A DNA stretch of 64,000 nt. Origin: Phlyctochytrium arcticum. Taxonomy: Eukaryota; Chytridiomycota; Chytridiomycetes; Chytridiales; Chytridiaceae. Both the position numbers and the translations under genes were made by a program. Where the stretch lies: NCBI GenBank assembly GCA_025602905.1, contig JAHLKI010000019.1, forward strand, positions 434,001 through 498,000, read 5' to 3'. Each line of letters opens with the position of its first letter. Position 1 is the stretch's first letter. A model generated the notes under the pieces. That model was not told the origin of the DNA and did no database searches. It worked only from the letters and a program-made list of their open reading frames with translations. Of the stretch, positions 26,150 to 36,837 are shown piece by piece.

Positions 26150-26682
26150 GCTTGCCTTCGTCCTGCTGATCGTCGATTGGTTTGTGGCGATCTTGCTGGA
26201 CGGACAGGCAGCGCGTGACTGTGGGTGAACAGGGACAAGTTTGGTGGTCTGGCTCGTCTGGCCGGTCTGGTTGGTGGTGGTGTGGGACTGGACAGCGTTC
26301 AGATTTTTATTACAAGATCGATTTGGCAATGTAGAAGTTGCGTCTGCGCGAAACTGGCATACGCTGGATTGGCTCACTCGAAGGACAAGAACACACACTA
26401 CGATGACCAATGTCTGATATGATTCTTGGACACAATATGAAACAGAGATATACACTTTTTAACCGCGGTCCACCCCGAATCATAATCTCCTCAAATGCCA
26501 ATCAACATCAACAAAACTCAGATGCGCATTCTCGCAATAAACAAGAGGAACGCCCAACATTCAATTTCAGATCAGAGGGCGGATTGACGGAGGAGAGTGC
26601 TGAAGACCCGAGAAATCGACAAAGAAACAATATATTCATATGCTTCTGCCAGTAAACAAAAACGAGTACGAGATACAGTGAA
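26150..26682. promoter_or_regulatory. Presumed promoter region of NUP192
   Basis: The 533 bp between the NUP192 start and the stop of the ribosomal protein gene, both leftward, should contain the NUP192 promoter and the 3' flank of the eL43 gene. No defined motif was identified. Confidence 0.3.
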
Positions 26683-27256
26683 CTAAGCTTCTGTCAACTC
26701 GCGCACTACAGAAATCGCCCATTTAGTAATGATATGATAGATGCGTCCATACATGTGAAACTTACGACGGCGAACAGTAGATCGTACAGTTGCAGCCGCG
26801 GTGGTACCAACAGTCCAGGCACCACCAGCCAGGGTCTTTCGGCAACTGCGGCAGTTCCAAATGCCAACAGCTGTTCGGCGGACGGCATCCTGAAAAAGTA
26901 CGCTCGTTCAACAAGGGTTTTCGAAAAATAGTCATATCTTGAAAGGTCGTACCTTTCCGCAGAAGGTGCAGGTGTACTTGGCGTGTTGGGTGATTTCCAT
27001 CTTCTTAACCTGCTTTCGCAGGGAAGCACCGTAACGGGTTCCGTACTTTCCGGTCACGCCAACCTTCTTGGTGCGTTTCTAAAAACAGATGGAACTCGGA
27101 TAAGCAACCGTTCGTGATAAAAATAACGGGCAAAAGTTCGCCGTTGCATTCCACTCCGAATCTTCGCGTTCGCCATTCGCCATTCCTTCCAGCCATCCAA
27201 ACATCGCCGCCGTAGTCGCTCGTTCGTCCTCCAGTCGGAAAGATACTTACAGCCAT
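26683..27256 (-). CDS. RPL43: Ribosomal protein eL43 (L37A)
   Basis: Four exons (27256-27251, 27078-26953, 26889-26766, 26705-26683) give 92 residues, the exact family length. The first exon is only six bases (ATG GCT) and the last codes about eight residues. The zinc ribbon is clear: CTFCGK in exon 2 and WNCRSCRK in exon 3, giving the C-x2-C ... C-x2-C set. The N-terminus [20 protein letters not shown] and the end RELTEA are also typical. The protein is part of the large ribosomal subunit near the E site. A tiny first exon next to the start codon is common in ribosomal protein genes. Confidence 0.97.
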
Positions 27257-27817
27257 TCTTTACGGGTTCTTTAGTTCGTGTAAAAGACCGAAATGAACGG
27301 ATGGATGGATTCGCCCGCAAACGAATGTTACGAATTGCGAAATGGCGTCTGGAAGGATTCCTCAATAATTGGGCCTGCCCCAGCTGGGGTCGTTGCGAGT
27401 CACACTCGAACCACATTGGTGCTTTCACGCTGGATTCGGATCAAGGGCAGTGACACCCCTGGCTCAGCGCGACCAGCGGCCAGTAGTATAGGGTGACGGA
27501 CGGATTACCCGCATTTTTAGCATCGAGCCGCAATCGATTCAATTTACCTCAAAAGGGTTATATTACGCCATGTGGCATGAGCAACCCGTGATCCAATTTA
27601 CCTCAAAAGAGTTATATTACTCCATGTGACAAGTGCAACCCGTCGACATATCATTGGACTCCATATTCATTCTCCCAATCTTCCCGCCACACCCATACAT
27701 ACCGGCCCGTTAACCCCCAGATTTGCAGCCGTTCAACATCCAGCTTGGGTGCGTGTCGGAGGTCCCATAATTGTGACTTGTTTACGAACGATTTTGCAGG
27801 GTCAAGCCCGCACAGCA
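27257..27817. other. Flank between the eL43 gene and the transposase-like gene
   Basis: This is the shared upstream region of two divergent genes. It holds the two 50-bp direct repeats listed separately. An open frame (27626-27910) runs into the first transposase-gene exon, so a further upstream exon is possible; the AG at 27799 looks like a splice acceptor. Confidence 0.35.
27540..27643. repeat. Tandem direct repeat, two copies of 50 bp
   Basis: Copies at 27540-27589 and 27594-27643 share the start CAATTTACCTCAAAAG and the end GCAACCCGT, with a few substitutions and a 54-bp period. They lie between the eL43 and transposase-like genes and could be regulatory or a relic of the mobile element's end. 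Confidence 0.85.
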
Positions 27818-30800
27818 ATGTCGATACCCTCCTCCTCCGAGTGGTCTGACATGGAGATTAAACTTCCTTCTTATGTACGTATTGTACGTGGTTCTAAGCA
27901 TCGCTTTTGATCCTTTGACCGAGACCTGTCTCAGGGTCAAGCTCTTCTGCCAATGTCAACTTCAGATACTCCGGATCAATCAAAGGGCGATGATTCCCTT
28001 CTTGGTCATGTATGTATACCAATGGGCCGATATTGGAAGCTCTTATACTAACACCTTTACAGACTCCAGAGCCCCCCCAGTACTCTTCAACTGAGACAGA
28101 TGGGTCCGATGAAGAGCCAGCCCTTAGAATGCCCCCTCGCGTATGTAGTCTTAAAGGCTTTTGTCAACCGTTCAACTAACGTTTTACGGGCACAAAAGCG
28201 CAAATCAATGTCTGGCTCCGAGTCCTCTACCGAGTCTGACATGGATCTTCCACTTCCACCTCATGTATGTATTCCCGAGCACGCACCGTCCGTCGTTTTT
28301 CCAACACTTTTTCGAAGGGTGAAGATTTTATGTCTATGTCAACCACAGAATCAGAGAACGAAGCGAATGATTTCCCTCGTGGTCATGTATGTATACCAAT
28401 GGGCCGATATTATCAGCTCTTATCGAACACCTTTACAGACTCCAGAGCCCCCCCAGTATCCTTTAAGTGAGACAGATGGGTCTGAGGAAGAGACACCCCT
28501 TAGAGTGACCCCTCGCGTATGTAGTCTTAAGGGCGTTTGTCAATCGTTCAACTAACATTTTACTGGCACAAAAGCGCATGCCAATGTCTGGCTCCGAGTC
28601 CTCTACCGAGGCTGACGTGGATCTTCCACTTCCACCTCATGTATGTATTCCCGAACACGCACCGTCCGTCGTTTTTCCAACACTTTTTTGAAGGATCAGG
28701 ATTTCATGTCTACTACAGTCTCTGAAACATCGGACCGATCAGAGGACGAAACGCTTCACCGTCCTGTAAGTAAACCGATCGCCCATTGTTAGCTCCTCAA
28801 CTAATCTTGCTACAGGTTCCAGAGCGCCCCCCCTATGCTTCCTCTGACGAAAATACCTCCGATGATGAGTCAACGTCGGAGTCTACTTCCATGGTATGCA
28901 GTATGAAGCATTCCTGCCAACCGTTTAATTAATCTTCTTACAGGCTCAACACCGCCCACCAATGTCTGATTCCGAGTCTGAATCTGATGTAGATGTAGAC
29001 CTCCATCTGTACCGTCGTCCTGTCGCAGACGAAACCAACAACGAGATAAATAAAAGAATTGCAGACATAATCTCGAAGTTGATCGAAGACGATATCGAAG
29101 CCCCCAACTTGTCTCAGATAGATAAAAAATATGATGTCCCGTACCAGCGGTTGCGTGCCAGGTGGCTCGGGAGGCCTACCCTCAATGAAAGACCAGCAAA
29201 CAATCGCAACCTGAACGACGGTCAGGAGTTGTCCTTGTGCATGTACTTGGATAGGCTGGACAAAATTGGAACGTCGGCCTTGTTCAGCATGGTCACAGGC
29301 GCCGCAAACGATATCCTCAACGAGGATTACGACCCTGCAAGTGGTGAGCCCATCCGGGAGGTCAGTCCCCACTGGACCAGACGCTTCCTGGCTCGCCATC
29401 CAGAGTTCAAAATCTGGAAACAGCAGTCGATGGAGGCCACAAGACATGCTGCTCACAGTCGCGCGTCCATTGGAGCGTGGTTTGATAAACTGCAAAAGGT
29501 TCTCCATGATTTCGACATACAACCGTCCGACATCTACAATATGGATGAGAGTGGTTTTCGGGTGGGTATTGGCCGCGACCAGCGAGTTGTCACGAAGTCC
29601 AAAACGGCACCAGTGTACTTGGGTTCAAAGACCAGCCGTGAGACGGTGACATTGGTCGAGGTAATCAGCGCGGATGGCGCTAGGTTTCCCCCCCTCATCA
29701 TTGTCCCGGGCAAGCGGAAAAAGTACCGCTGGTTTGCAAACTTGCCGGACAAGTACGAGTTGCAGGTGACGCCGACGGGCTATACAAATGACCAACTCAC
29801 ATATGCCTGGGTCCAGAAATTTCATGAATGGACCAGATACCGCCGGCAGGGGCCGTATCGGCTACTCATCATGGATGGGTACGGATCCCACTGCACCCGG
29901 CAATTTGTAGAGTTTTGTAACTCCAAATTTATCCTTCCCTTCGCCCTTCCGCCACACACGAGCCAACTTCTCCAACCTTTGGATGTGGTAGTGTTCCAAC
30001 CGTACAAAAAATACCATTCCAACGCGATTGAGGAAGCAACCAGGACAGGATGCACCAACTTCGATAAGCTGGAATTCTTGACCCACCTCCACGAAATAAG
30101 TAAGAAGGCCCTGAAGTGTAAAACCATACGCTCATCCTTCCGAGCTACCGGCATCGAGCCGTTCAATCCCAAAATTGTTCTGGACAAACAACCCGAAGAT
30201 CTCCCAGTCTTGGACTTCGAGCGTGACCCCTACGCAGATGCGCAAGATAGACAGTATTGGTATGATGAGGAAGAGTTGGGGCAAGTGGGCGATGCGGTTG
30301 CACCGGAGGAGGAGGTCCCGCAAGTCCCCGATACTGCCAAGGCCTTCAAGTCCAGAGCATATGCTTTCCTTGAGACTGAAGCGTACCGCAACATGCCATC
30401 CGAGGCACGAGAAGAGTTATGGGACGTGCTCACAGGTGGGCTGATCCTGGCCCGAGCAGGCGAGCGCAGCAGTAAGCTTCTGGCCCGGTCAACTGCAGCC
30501 GAAACAGCAAGACGAGCCCGAAGAGTCTCTAGGAACATAGTCGCAGAAGGCGGGATGGTGAATGCAGGTGAGTGGGCGCTCTCAAACCCAATTAAGATCC
30601 ACGACATCTAATGTTCCATGCCCAGCTACGGCTCGTGCAATGGCTGCTACTCGTGCGGAAGAAGAGTTGGCGGCTGCTCACCGACTGGTTGAAAGGGAAG
30701 CGAAGGCGATCCAAAAGCAGGCCGATGCCGCCAGAGAACAGCAGGAGAAAGAGACCAGAAAGATAGCTGCCGCGGCTAAGAAGGCGGCGCTTGAGGCTTT

Positions 30801-30930
30801 GGCCGCAGAAAAGAAGGCAGCAATGGTAGTGAGGAGGGCGGCGGCAGCTGAGAAGAAAAGGGCGGCGGATGAGCGCCGAGAAGCGAAGGCCGAGGTTATC
30901 GTGTCTCGTTGCGGTATTAAAATGATGTAG
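27818..30930 (+). CDS. Pogo/Fot1-like DDE transposase gene with repeated acidic N-terminal exons
   Basis: Eleven phase-consistent exons: 27818-27874, 27935-28009, 28063-28140, 28199-28264, 28318-28386, 28439-28516, 28575-28640, 28694-28765, 28816-28893, 28944-30567, 30626-30930 (855 residues). Exons 1-9 encode 213 acidic, Ser/Pro-rich residues. Exon 10 encodes a helix-turn-helix region with CENP-B-type features (SQIDKKYDVPYQRLRARW, WTRRFLARHPEFKIWK). It also encodes a DDE domain with NMDESGF (D414), IMDGYGSH (D524) and QPLDVVVFQ (D560). D524 and D560 are separated by 35 residues, as in pogo/Fot1-type enzymes. The last exon adds an Ala/Lys-rich coiled tail. All catalytic residues are present. 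I found no terminal inverted repeats, so it may be an element or a domesticated host gene. The start is the first ATG of exon 1; an upstream exon is possible. Confidence 0.8.
27935..28893 (+). repeat. Tandem cassette of three exons plus three introns (about 376-bp period)
   Basis: Within the transposase gene, exon types repeat in the order a (27935, 28318, 28694), b (28063, 28439, 28816) and c (28199, 28575, with exon 1 and the start of exon 10 as diverged c types). Offsets are 376-383 bp. Introns match as well as exons: the introns after 28264 and after 28640 differ at about two positions in 53. Every exon has a length divisible by three and every intron is phase 0. Confidence 0.9.
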
Positions 30931-31093
30931 ATCTCTTCTCAGAATAACATTCCCGGTCTCTGTCGTACTTTGTCTTTTGTCTTTTCAGGTCGGAATATAA
31001 AGTAGTCGTCTCCAGTCTTGGCCATTGTTTATAATTCCAGATTTATTTGTTTATTTGAGATTTATCTTTTGGCTGCAATTATCGTTTGGCTGG

Positions 31094-31119
31094 CAGGCAC
31101 TCACTGTGGTGAGTGCCTG
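31094..31119. repeat. Perfect inverted repeat (11-bp arms, 4-base loop)
   Basis: CAGGCACTCAC is followed by TGTG and its exact reverse complement. Near-complementary bases outside the arms lengthen the possible stem. It lies between the transposase-like gene and the Uds1 gene and could be an RNA hairpin or terminator-like element in the 3' flank, or a footprint of a mobile element. Confidence 0.8.
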
Positions 31120-31373
31120 GTCAGCGAGAATCGCGAAAACCAGGTCGGTGGCGTAGCCACCAGATCCCTGGGCACGAGTACTACTGCGGCCAGCTTGCGG
31201 CACATTGTATTCTCGTTGTTGCTGCACATTGCTTTGCCATATCCATGAACCACAAACTAACTTTCGGCTATTAGCGTTCTGGGCCAGTCCAGTATCGCGA
31301 GTCCCGACTGAACCTAGTCATTATACCATAGCTTCGATCATACCAGGCGTCGCCTTGTTTATACCGCGCAAAG

Positions 31374-34300
31374 ATGGTAAGTGCAGTTGGTACCAATGTG
31401 TTGATGACAAGTTTGGAAATCTGCCATACACAAGACGATTCGCCTGCCTTACAATCGCACTGTGTAGAGAACCGTCTAACCAACTTTACTTACCATTCTC
31501 CCAAATGTGCAGGCTTCGCGCCAGATGGTACGGAAATTTCGCCCAGGGGCATCGAGAGGTGATGACGAGAAAGGAGATCTAGATCGCCCTCGCCGCCAGC
31601 TGCCTTCCAATGTGAAAACGGTAGGTGTGATCCAAATGAGGAAAAAAAAACACCGCCCATTGTTTATAATACTAATTTGACCTATACAGACTACCTCCCG
31701 ACAGAACTCGTCGAGTTCTGGTCGACCGATATCCAGCCTACTCTCTCAGCTTGAAAGTTTCAACGTTGAAATGTCTCCCACATTCGATGCCACTAGCTCC
31801 GCACCTTCTCCCGGATCGGAATTGGCTCCCTCAGCTGCCGGCGACGAAAGCAATGGTGCCGACTTTGATTTGGAGTCCGACCAGATTTTAGCAGATATTG
31901 CAAAGCTTTTACCGAGCCGACGTGAACGAAACCAGTCACTTCCTGACTTGTCTGTACCGCGTATAGCAGTTGGCGGTGACAGAAGTTTGGGCCAGTCCGC
32001 CAGATCCCGCGTAAGTTTCACGTTTTGTGCGATTGATGAGTTGATGCGGCGGAGTATTCTAAACAGGTACACAGCGTCCAACCCGAAACGACTCGTCATC
32101 ACCACGGAACTTACAAGTTACTCTACCATATTCAACACGCGGTGAAACGCGCGGCGAAGCTCCGACTCGGCAGGAGTCATTTGATAACGGAGTCAATGGT
32201 CGTACATATGAAAATCGGACTGCTACATCTCCGAGATCACCTGTGAGTTCAGGGCCGAATACAGGGGATGATTGGTTGAAATGCCTGTCCTCATTACACC
32301 TAGCAAATCCTTTTGAGGATAATACGCCTGAAAATGGCGATAGCCGCAGTTTCACCGGCAAGCAGTATCACCGCAAGCAGAATGAGACACTATCCGATAC
32401 AGCAGATAGCATGTTGATGGACTTGATGGTACAGCAAGCAACCATGGATACTGCGTTTTTTAAATCGCTCAAGTCCGAGGTATATCAGCAGCAAAAATCT
32501 GAAATGAAAGCCCTACTGGAACAAATTACTCAATTGCAATCACGGCTGACAATGAAAGCAAAAGTTCGCGAAACTGCATCGTCGCTGGCCAGGCTGGATA
32601 CCAGAGATGCCAGACAGTCTGTCAGGGCCCAGGAGCAGTTCTCGAACGCAAGTCGCGAGCTGTCGGCGATCTTTACTGATTTGTGGTCTAAGATTCTTCT
32701 GTTTTGGAACATCGAGCGAGCAGTTCTCAAACATTTGGGCGCAACTCTGAGACTTAAAGCCATGCAGCCGACGTCGGATGTTTCTCGTACTCCCGGGGAG
32801 GAGAACAGCTTCGCCCAGGCTTCCTCGTCAGGAAAGTCTGGGAAAGTTGCCGGGGAAGGACGCGAGCAAGTTGTTGCATTACAAAACCAGGTGTCGTTGA
32901 CGTCCAAGCGCGTTGAGAAAAATTTGGAGATTTTAGAGAAGAAGGATCGACTCATAGCGGAACTCAGAACGGAAATCGAAGAACTTCAAAATCAAGTGCT
33001 AATGAATGATGCAACCGGAGCTTCAAAAGCATATGTCGGCACTAATCGTTATCAAGATGGAGACAATAGTGCGGACTATAGTATTCGTGATCAGGCCAAC
33101 TCTTCAAACATCAACGCGGAACTAAGAGATCGCTTGAAACAAGTGGTCAAAGAAATGGAGAAAACTAAAATTGCTCTCCGACAAGAGAAGTCTATTGCAA
33201 ATGAATTACGCGGGGACGTTGAACGATTGCAAAGGGGTGAAAAAGAGCGGGACGGATCAGATACCGAAAGTGACGAAGGCTCAGGGACGATGGGCGCCAA
33301 TCGCTATCGTAGCAGGGAGACGAATACAAAACCAAATGTGGACAGTCGATCAGGCTACAAATCTTTTTTGGAATCCGAAGACTACACGAAGCTACAAACA
33401 CTTTACACGGATTATAGAAGGTCCCCACGTGCTACATCGCCGACCGCTTCGAGGAATCCGACTCTTTCAAATTTCATTGACTTTCTCGTGGTGGAGTTAC
33501 CATCCCTCTTGAGCAAGAGTAGGCCATCAGAGAACATTTCAGCGGTATCGGCGAACGCGAAAACACGAGAGATGGAAGACCTGGAAACTCGTTTAAGGGC
33601 AGAATACGATAGTACGATTTCTGAACTGAAAACTGAACTCGAAGTTGCTCGTGATCAGGAAACCTCCCTTGTAACGACACTTGAGAACGACTTGGCTGAT
33701 CATCGAGCGAAAAATCTCGACTTGGAAGATCGGATTCTTCAAGAGTCCAGAGCAGCTGATGCCAAAGTGGCGGCACTTGAGAAAGACTTGGCTGATCATC
33801 GAGCGGAAAATCTCGACTTGGAAGATCGGATTCTTCAAGAATCCAGAGCTGCTGATGCTAAAGTTGCGGAGTTGGAGGCTCAGATTGATGACTATCAAGG
33901 GCTGCAGTCACGCTTGGAGCAACTGCAAGCAGAAAATTCCGATCTGAAGGATCAAATAACGGCGCTCGAGAGCGAAGTTTTCGAAACTTCTCAAGAAGCT
34001 GTCAAAAAGCATAGAAAGGAATTGTCTGCTTTGCGAGACCAGCATCGTGAAGAACTTGACGCTCTAAACGATGAGAATGTATCTTTACGGCGCGAACGGA
34101 ACCTCATGCAACGAAAAGGGTCTGGAGATGGCAACGCTACCGATTCTATCGCGAGTCTTAGCAATGGGGACTTGAATTCCCCCGAGACTCCAGCGTCCCG
34201 AGCTGAAACAAGGGATCTGAAGGCGACATTGACGGAAACTCGCGCTAAATTGGAAGATTCGGAGCAAAAGCTTGTGCTGATGAAGTCACAGTTCTTCCAA

Positions 34301-35275
34301 GAGCGGGAGCAGCTATTAGAGCAACTTGATCGTCTACAGCAAGAGTTGGCAGAACAGCGGTCTAAGAACTCCGATGTTCAGAGTTCTGGTCTCCAGGAAT
34401 TGAATTTGAAGTCTTCTGAATTGGAAAAGGCCGAGGCGACGATTGAAGACTTGCGTGCTCGATGCGATGAACTCACTAAAGACTCAGATACCACTGTGAA
34501 GTCTCTACAGACCAAATATAATGAAGCTTTGGAGGAAAATAGTAAATTACGCGCAATGGAAGCACGCTTGGAAGTGGAACTTCAAGAGAAGAAACAGATC
34601 GAGTCCGAATTGAATCTTTTGCGCTCGCAGGACGAGGAAAATCGCAAACAACTTCAGGAAGCTCTGCTTATTGCCCAAGAAATCAAGGATATCCAAGACC
34701 TAGTAGAATCTAAGGAGTCTGAGATTCAGGCAGCGCGGAATGAGGCTGCCAGTGCTCTGCAGGAGGCTGCCAAAATAACTGAGGAAATGAAGGAGCTTCG
34801 GGCACAAACTGAGCAAAAAGAGAAAGAGTTCAAAGAAGGTCAGGAGCTAGTAGAGACCATGCAACGTATGGTCATGGAACTGAAGACTGGGAAGGGAGAC
34901 ATGTTGGACGAAATGGAGGATTGCCGATATCGTGAAGAGCTTGCGAAGCGCAGGGCCACGGTGCTCGAAACTGAACTCAGCAAGTTAACAGAGCTACATA
35001 CTGGGTCGCAAGCTGACATATCCCGCCATCTTGCTACGATCGAACAACTTGAGCTGGATCTCAGGAATCTACGATCAAAATTGTCTGACCTGCAAGTTGA
35101 GACAATTGGCAAAAACTCTGGGGATGAAGCGCCCGATGTGACTGCCATGCGTGCTGAGTTCCGCAAGGTCGTTACCAAAATGCGGCAAGAACAAGAATCT
35201 CTGTTAGCTAGCGAAACCTCAGCGCGCCAATCATTGGAATCCGAGATTCGCAAACTAAGGCGTCAACTTGCATAG
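31374..35275 (+). CDS. Uds1-domain (up-regulated during septation) coiled-coil protein
   Basis: Four exons: 31374-31376 (just the ATG), 31513-31620, 31690-32010 and 32075-35275, all phase 0, giving 1210 residues. The exon 4 acceptor at 32074 is chosen because the nearer AG breaks the frame. Around residues 260-410 is the Uds1 domain pattern (DSMLMDLMVQQATMDTAFF ... ITQLQSRLTMKAKVRETAS). From about residue 430 to the end is a very long coiled coil, including a recent 32-residue duplication. Uds1 proteins are fungal; a link to septation or polarity is family knowledge and not shown here. The one-codon first exon fits the downstream frame, but transcription data would be needed to prove it; the ATG at 31771 is a fallback start. 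Confidence 0.75.
33689..33880 (+). repeat. 96-bp tandem duplication inside the Uds1 gene
   Basis: Two adjacent near-identical copies (33689-33784, 33785-33880) encode a 32-residue coiled-coil unit beginning DLADHRA and containing RILQESRAADAKVA. The length keeps both the frame and the heptad rhythm nearly intact. Confidence 0.9.
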
Positions 35276-35508
35276 GCATCCTTCCTTTCGTATCTCTTAG
35301 TCCCGAAACGTAGCGTGGATATCGTTGGCTTTTTATGCCTTGGCCTCATATTATACCCCGGATTTTGTAACTTTACGATAGATTAGAGATTTGCATTGTA
35401 TATAGAAGTTGTCCCGCAATTCATTAAATTAGAGTTTCCTGAGGACGTAATTCGACTAAATTAAAATGGGACACAGGCGCAAATCGTCCAAAACGAGGGG
35501 GAATATTT

Positions 35509-36686
35509 TTACTCTTCAATTCTGCACTCTTCCAGCTCGGCTTCCAGATCTGCGTAGTTGTCATTGGAGTTCGATCCTGTCGCTATGCCTGTCTGAATGA
35601 CTAGAGCGGAATCGGTACCCAAATGTTGCTGCAATACATCCCACATTTGCTGTGATCTTGATATTTCCTCCATGTGGTAATCATCATCGTACGCCTCCAA
35701 TTCTGTGGCGACAGTGCGAATGTATGTTTCGGCGTGCAGCTTTGCCATTGGCGAATCCTGACGGTCCTTCGCCAATCTACGCAGCAGGCGAAGTGCTTGG
35801 TGCACACACAGATAACTCAGTGGCTGCAGGTCGGATTGTATCTCAGGGAGAACTTTGGCCAGAGATCTATATGCGGTTGGATCATCTGGACGAAGTTTCA
35901 AATACTCCGCAATCATCAAAGCAGATTCTAAAGATTGTTGAGAATGCTAACATCTGATACATGATTGGCTCAGGAAGTTCTTACCTAGTGGTTGACCTGT
36001 CAGCTTGTAGATTTCTGAGAGAAGCAGTTTGTGATTGGGCTCTCGAGATTTCTGATGCCCGCCGCTACCCTGTTAGCGGGAGAGTTCACATCGGGAACAT
36101 TGACATCCACACCTACCTTAAACGGTTCGGCCATTTTCTCCAAGCCCTTCAGGTCCCCAAGTTTTATTGCACATCGAATCATAATTTCTGTAACATCCAT
36201 GCTTTTGCAAGGCTTTGGACGTTTTTCATTGAGGTCAAGATATGAACTACATAGTGAGTAGGCAGCAGAGTATTCCTTCCGGGAGTATAGAAGTTCGATG
36301 GCATTTAAGACGGCGGATGGTCCCAGTTTATCGGAGAAATCTTTCAAGAGTTCGGGTATCGGAAAGTCCTGCCAAATGCCAAATGATAGTCGGTCATTAT
36401 AAACAAACGTCGAAGCCAATTGTTAAAAACTCACGGCAAAACAAGTTGGTCGCATAACATAGTTCCAATCGACCTTGAGCCGATTCTCTCGCTGTTCTGC
36501 CTCTCGTTTAGACGTGTCATCCTCCTCGGGCAGACTCAATAGCCATCCGTCGTCAAACAGATTTTGAGGTGCTTGAGTTGGGGGTTTTTGGTCAAGTCCT
36601 AGTATTGAAGGGGCCGAGGGGATAAGTTCGTCTCCGGCAAATTGGAGAATGCCATGACTTGCAGTGTAAGGAGTGGAGTCTGCCAT
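35509..36686 (-). CDS. Small helical TPR-like protein, function unknown
   Basis: Four exons start at ATG 36686. Intron 1 is about 36373-36434. A 47-bp intron (GTAGGT...CTAACAG) and a third intron near 35940-35985 restore one frame ending at 35509, for about 335 residues. The N-terminus is acidic (DDGWLLSLPEEDD) with RLKVDWNYVMRP. The rest is helical with TPR-like spacing (ELLYSRKEYSAAYSLCSSYL, LGDLKGLEKMAEP, SALMIAEYLKLRPDDPTAYRSLAKV), ending in an acidic tail. I recognise no named family. Its start lies only about 150 bp beyond the stop of the F-box gene, on the same strand. Confidence 0.7.
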
Positions 36687-36837
36687 TTGTATCGTAAAAC
36701 AACAAGCAATGGCGCGAAAATGTAACAGCCCAAAAAATTTGGGCAAATTCCAAACGTCAGACCAAACGTCAACAACCAAAACACGGCGCAAGAGCTATAT
36801 ACAACATCAAATAGAGTATTGGAAGGTACAGAAAACA

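Noticed and set aside
28962..30611. Single-exon transposase frame taken as the whole gene
   Set aside because: Phase-0 exons continue upstream in the same frame, and the intron at 30568-30625 joins a further coding exon.
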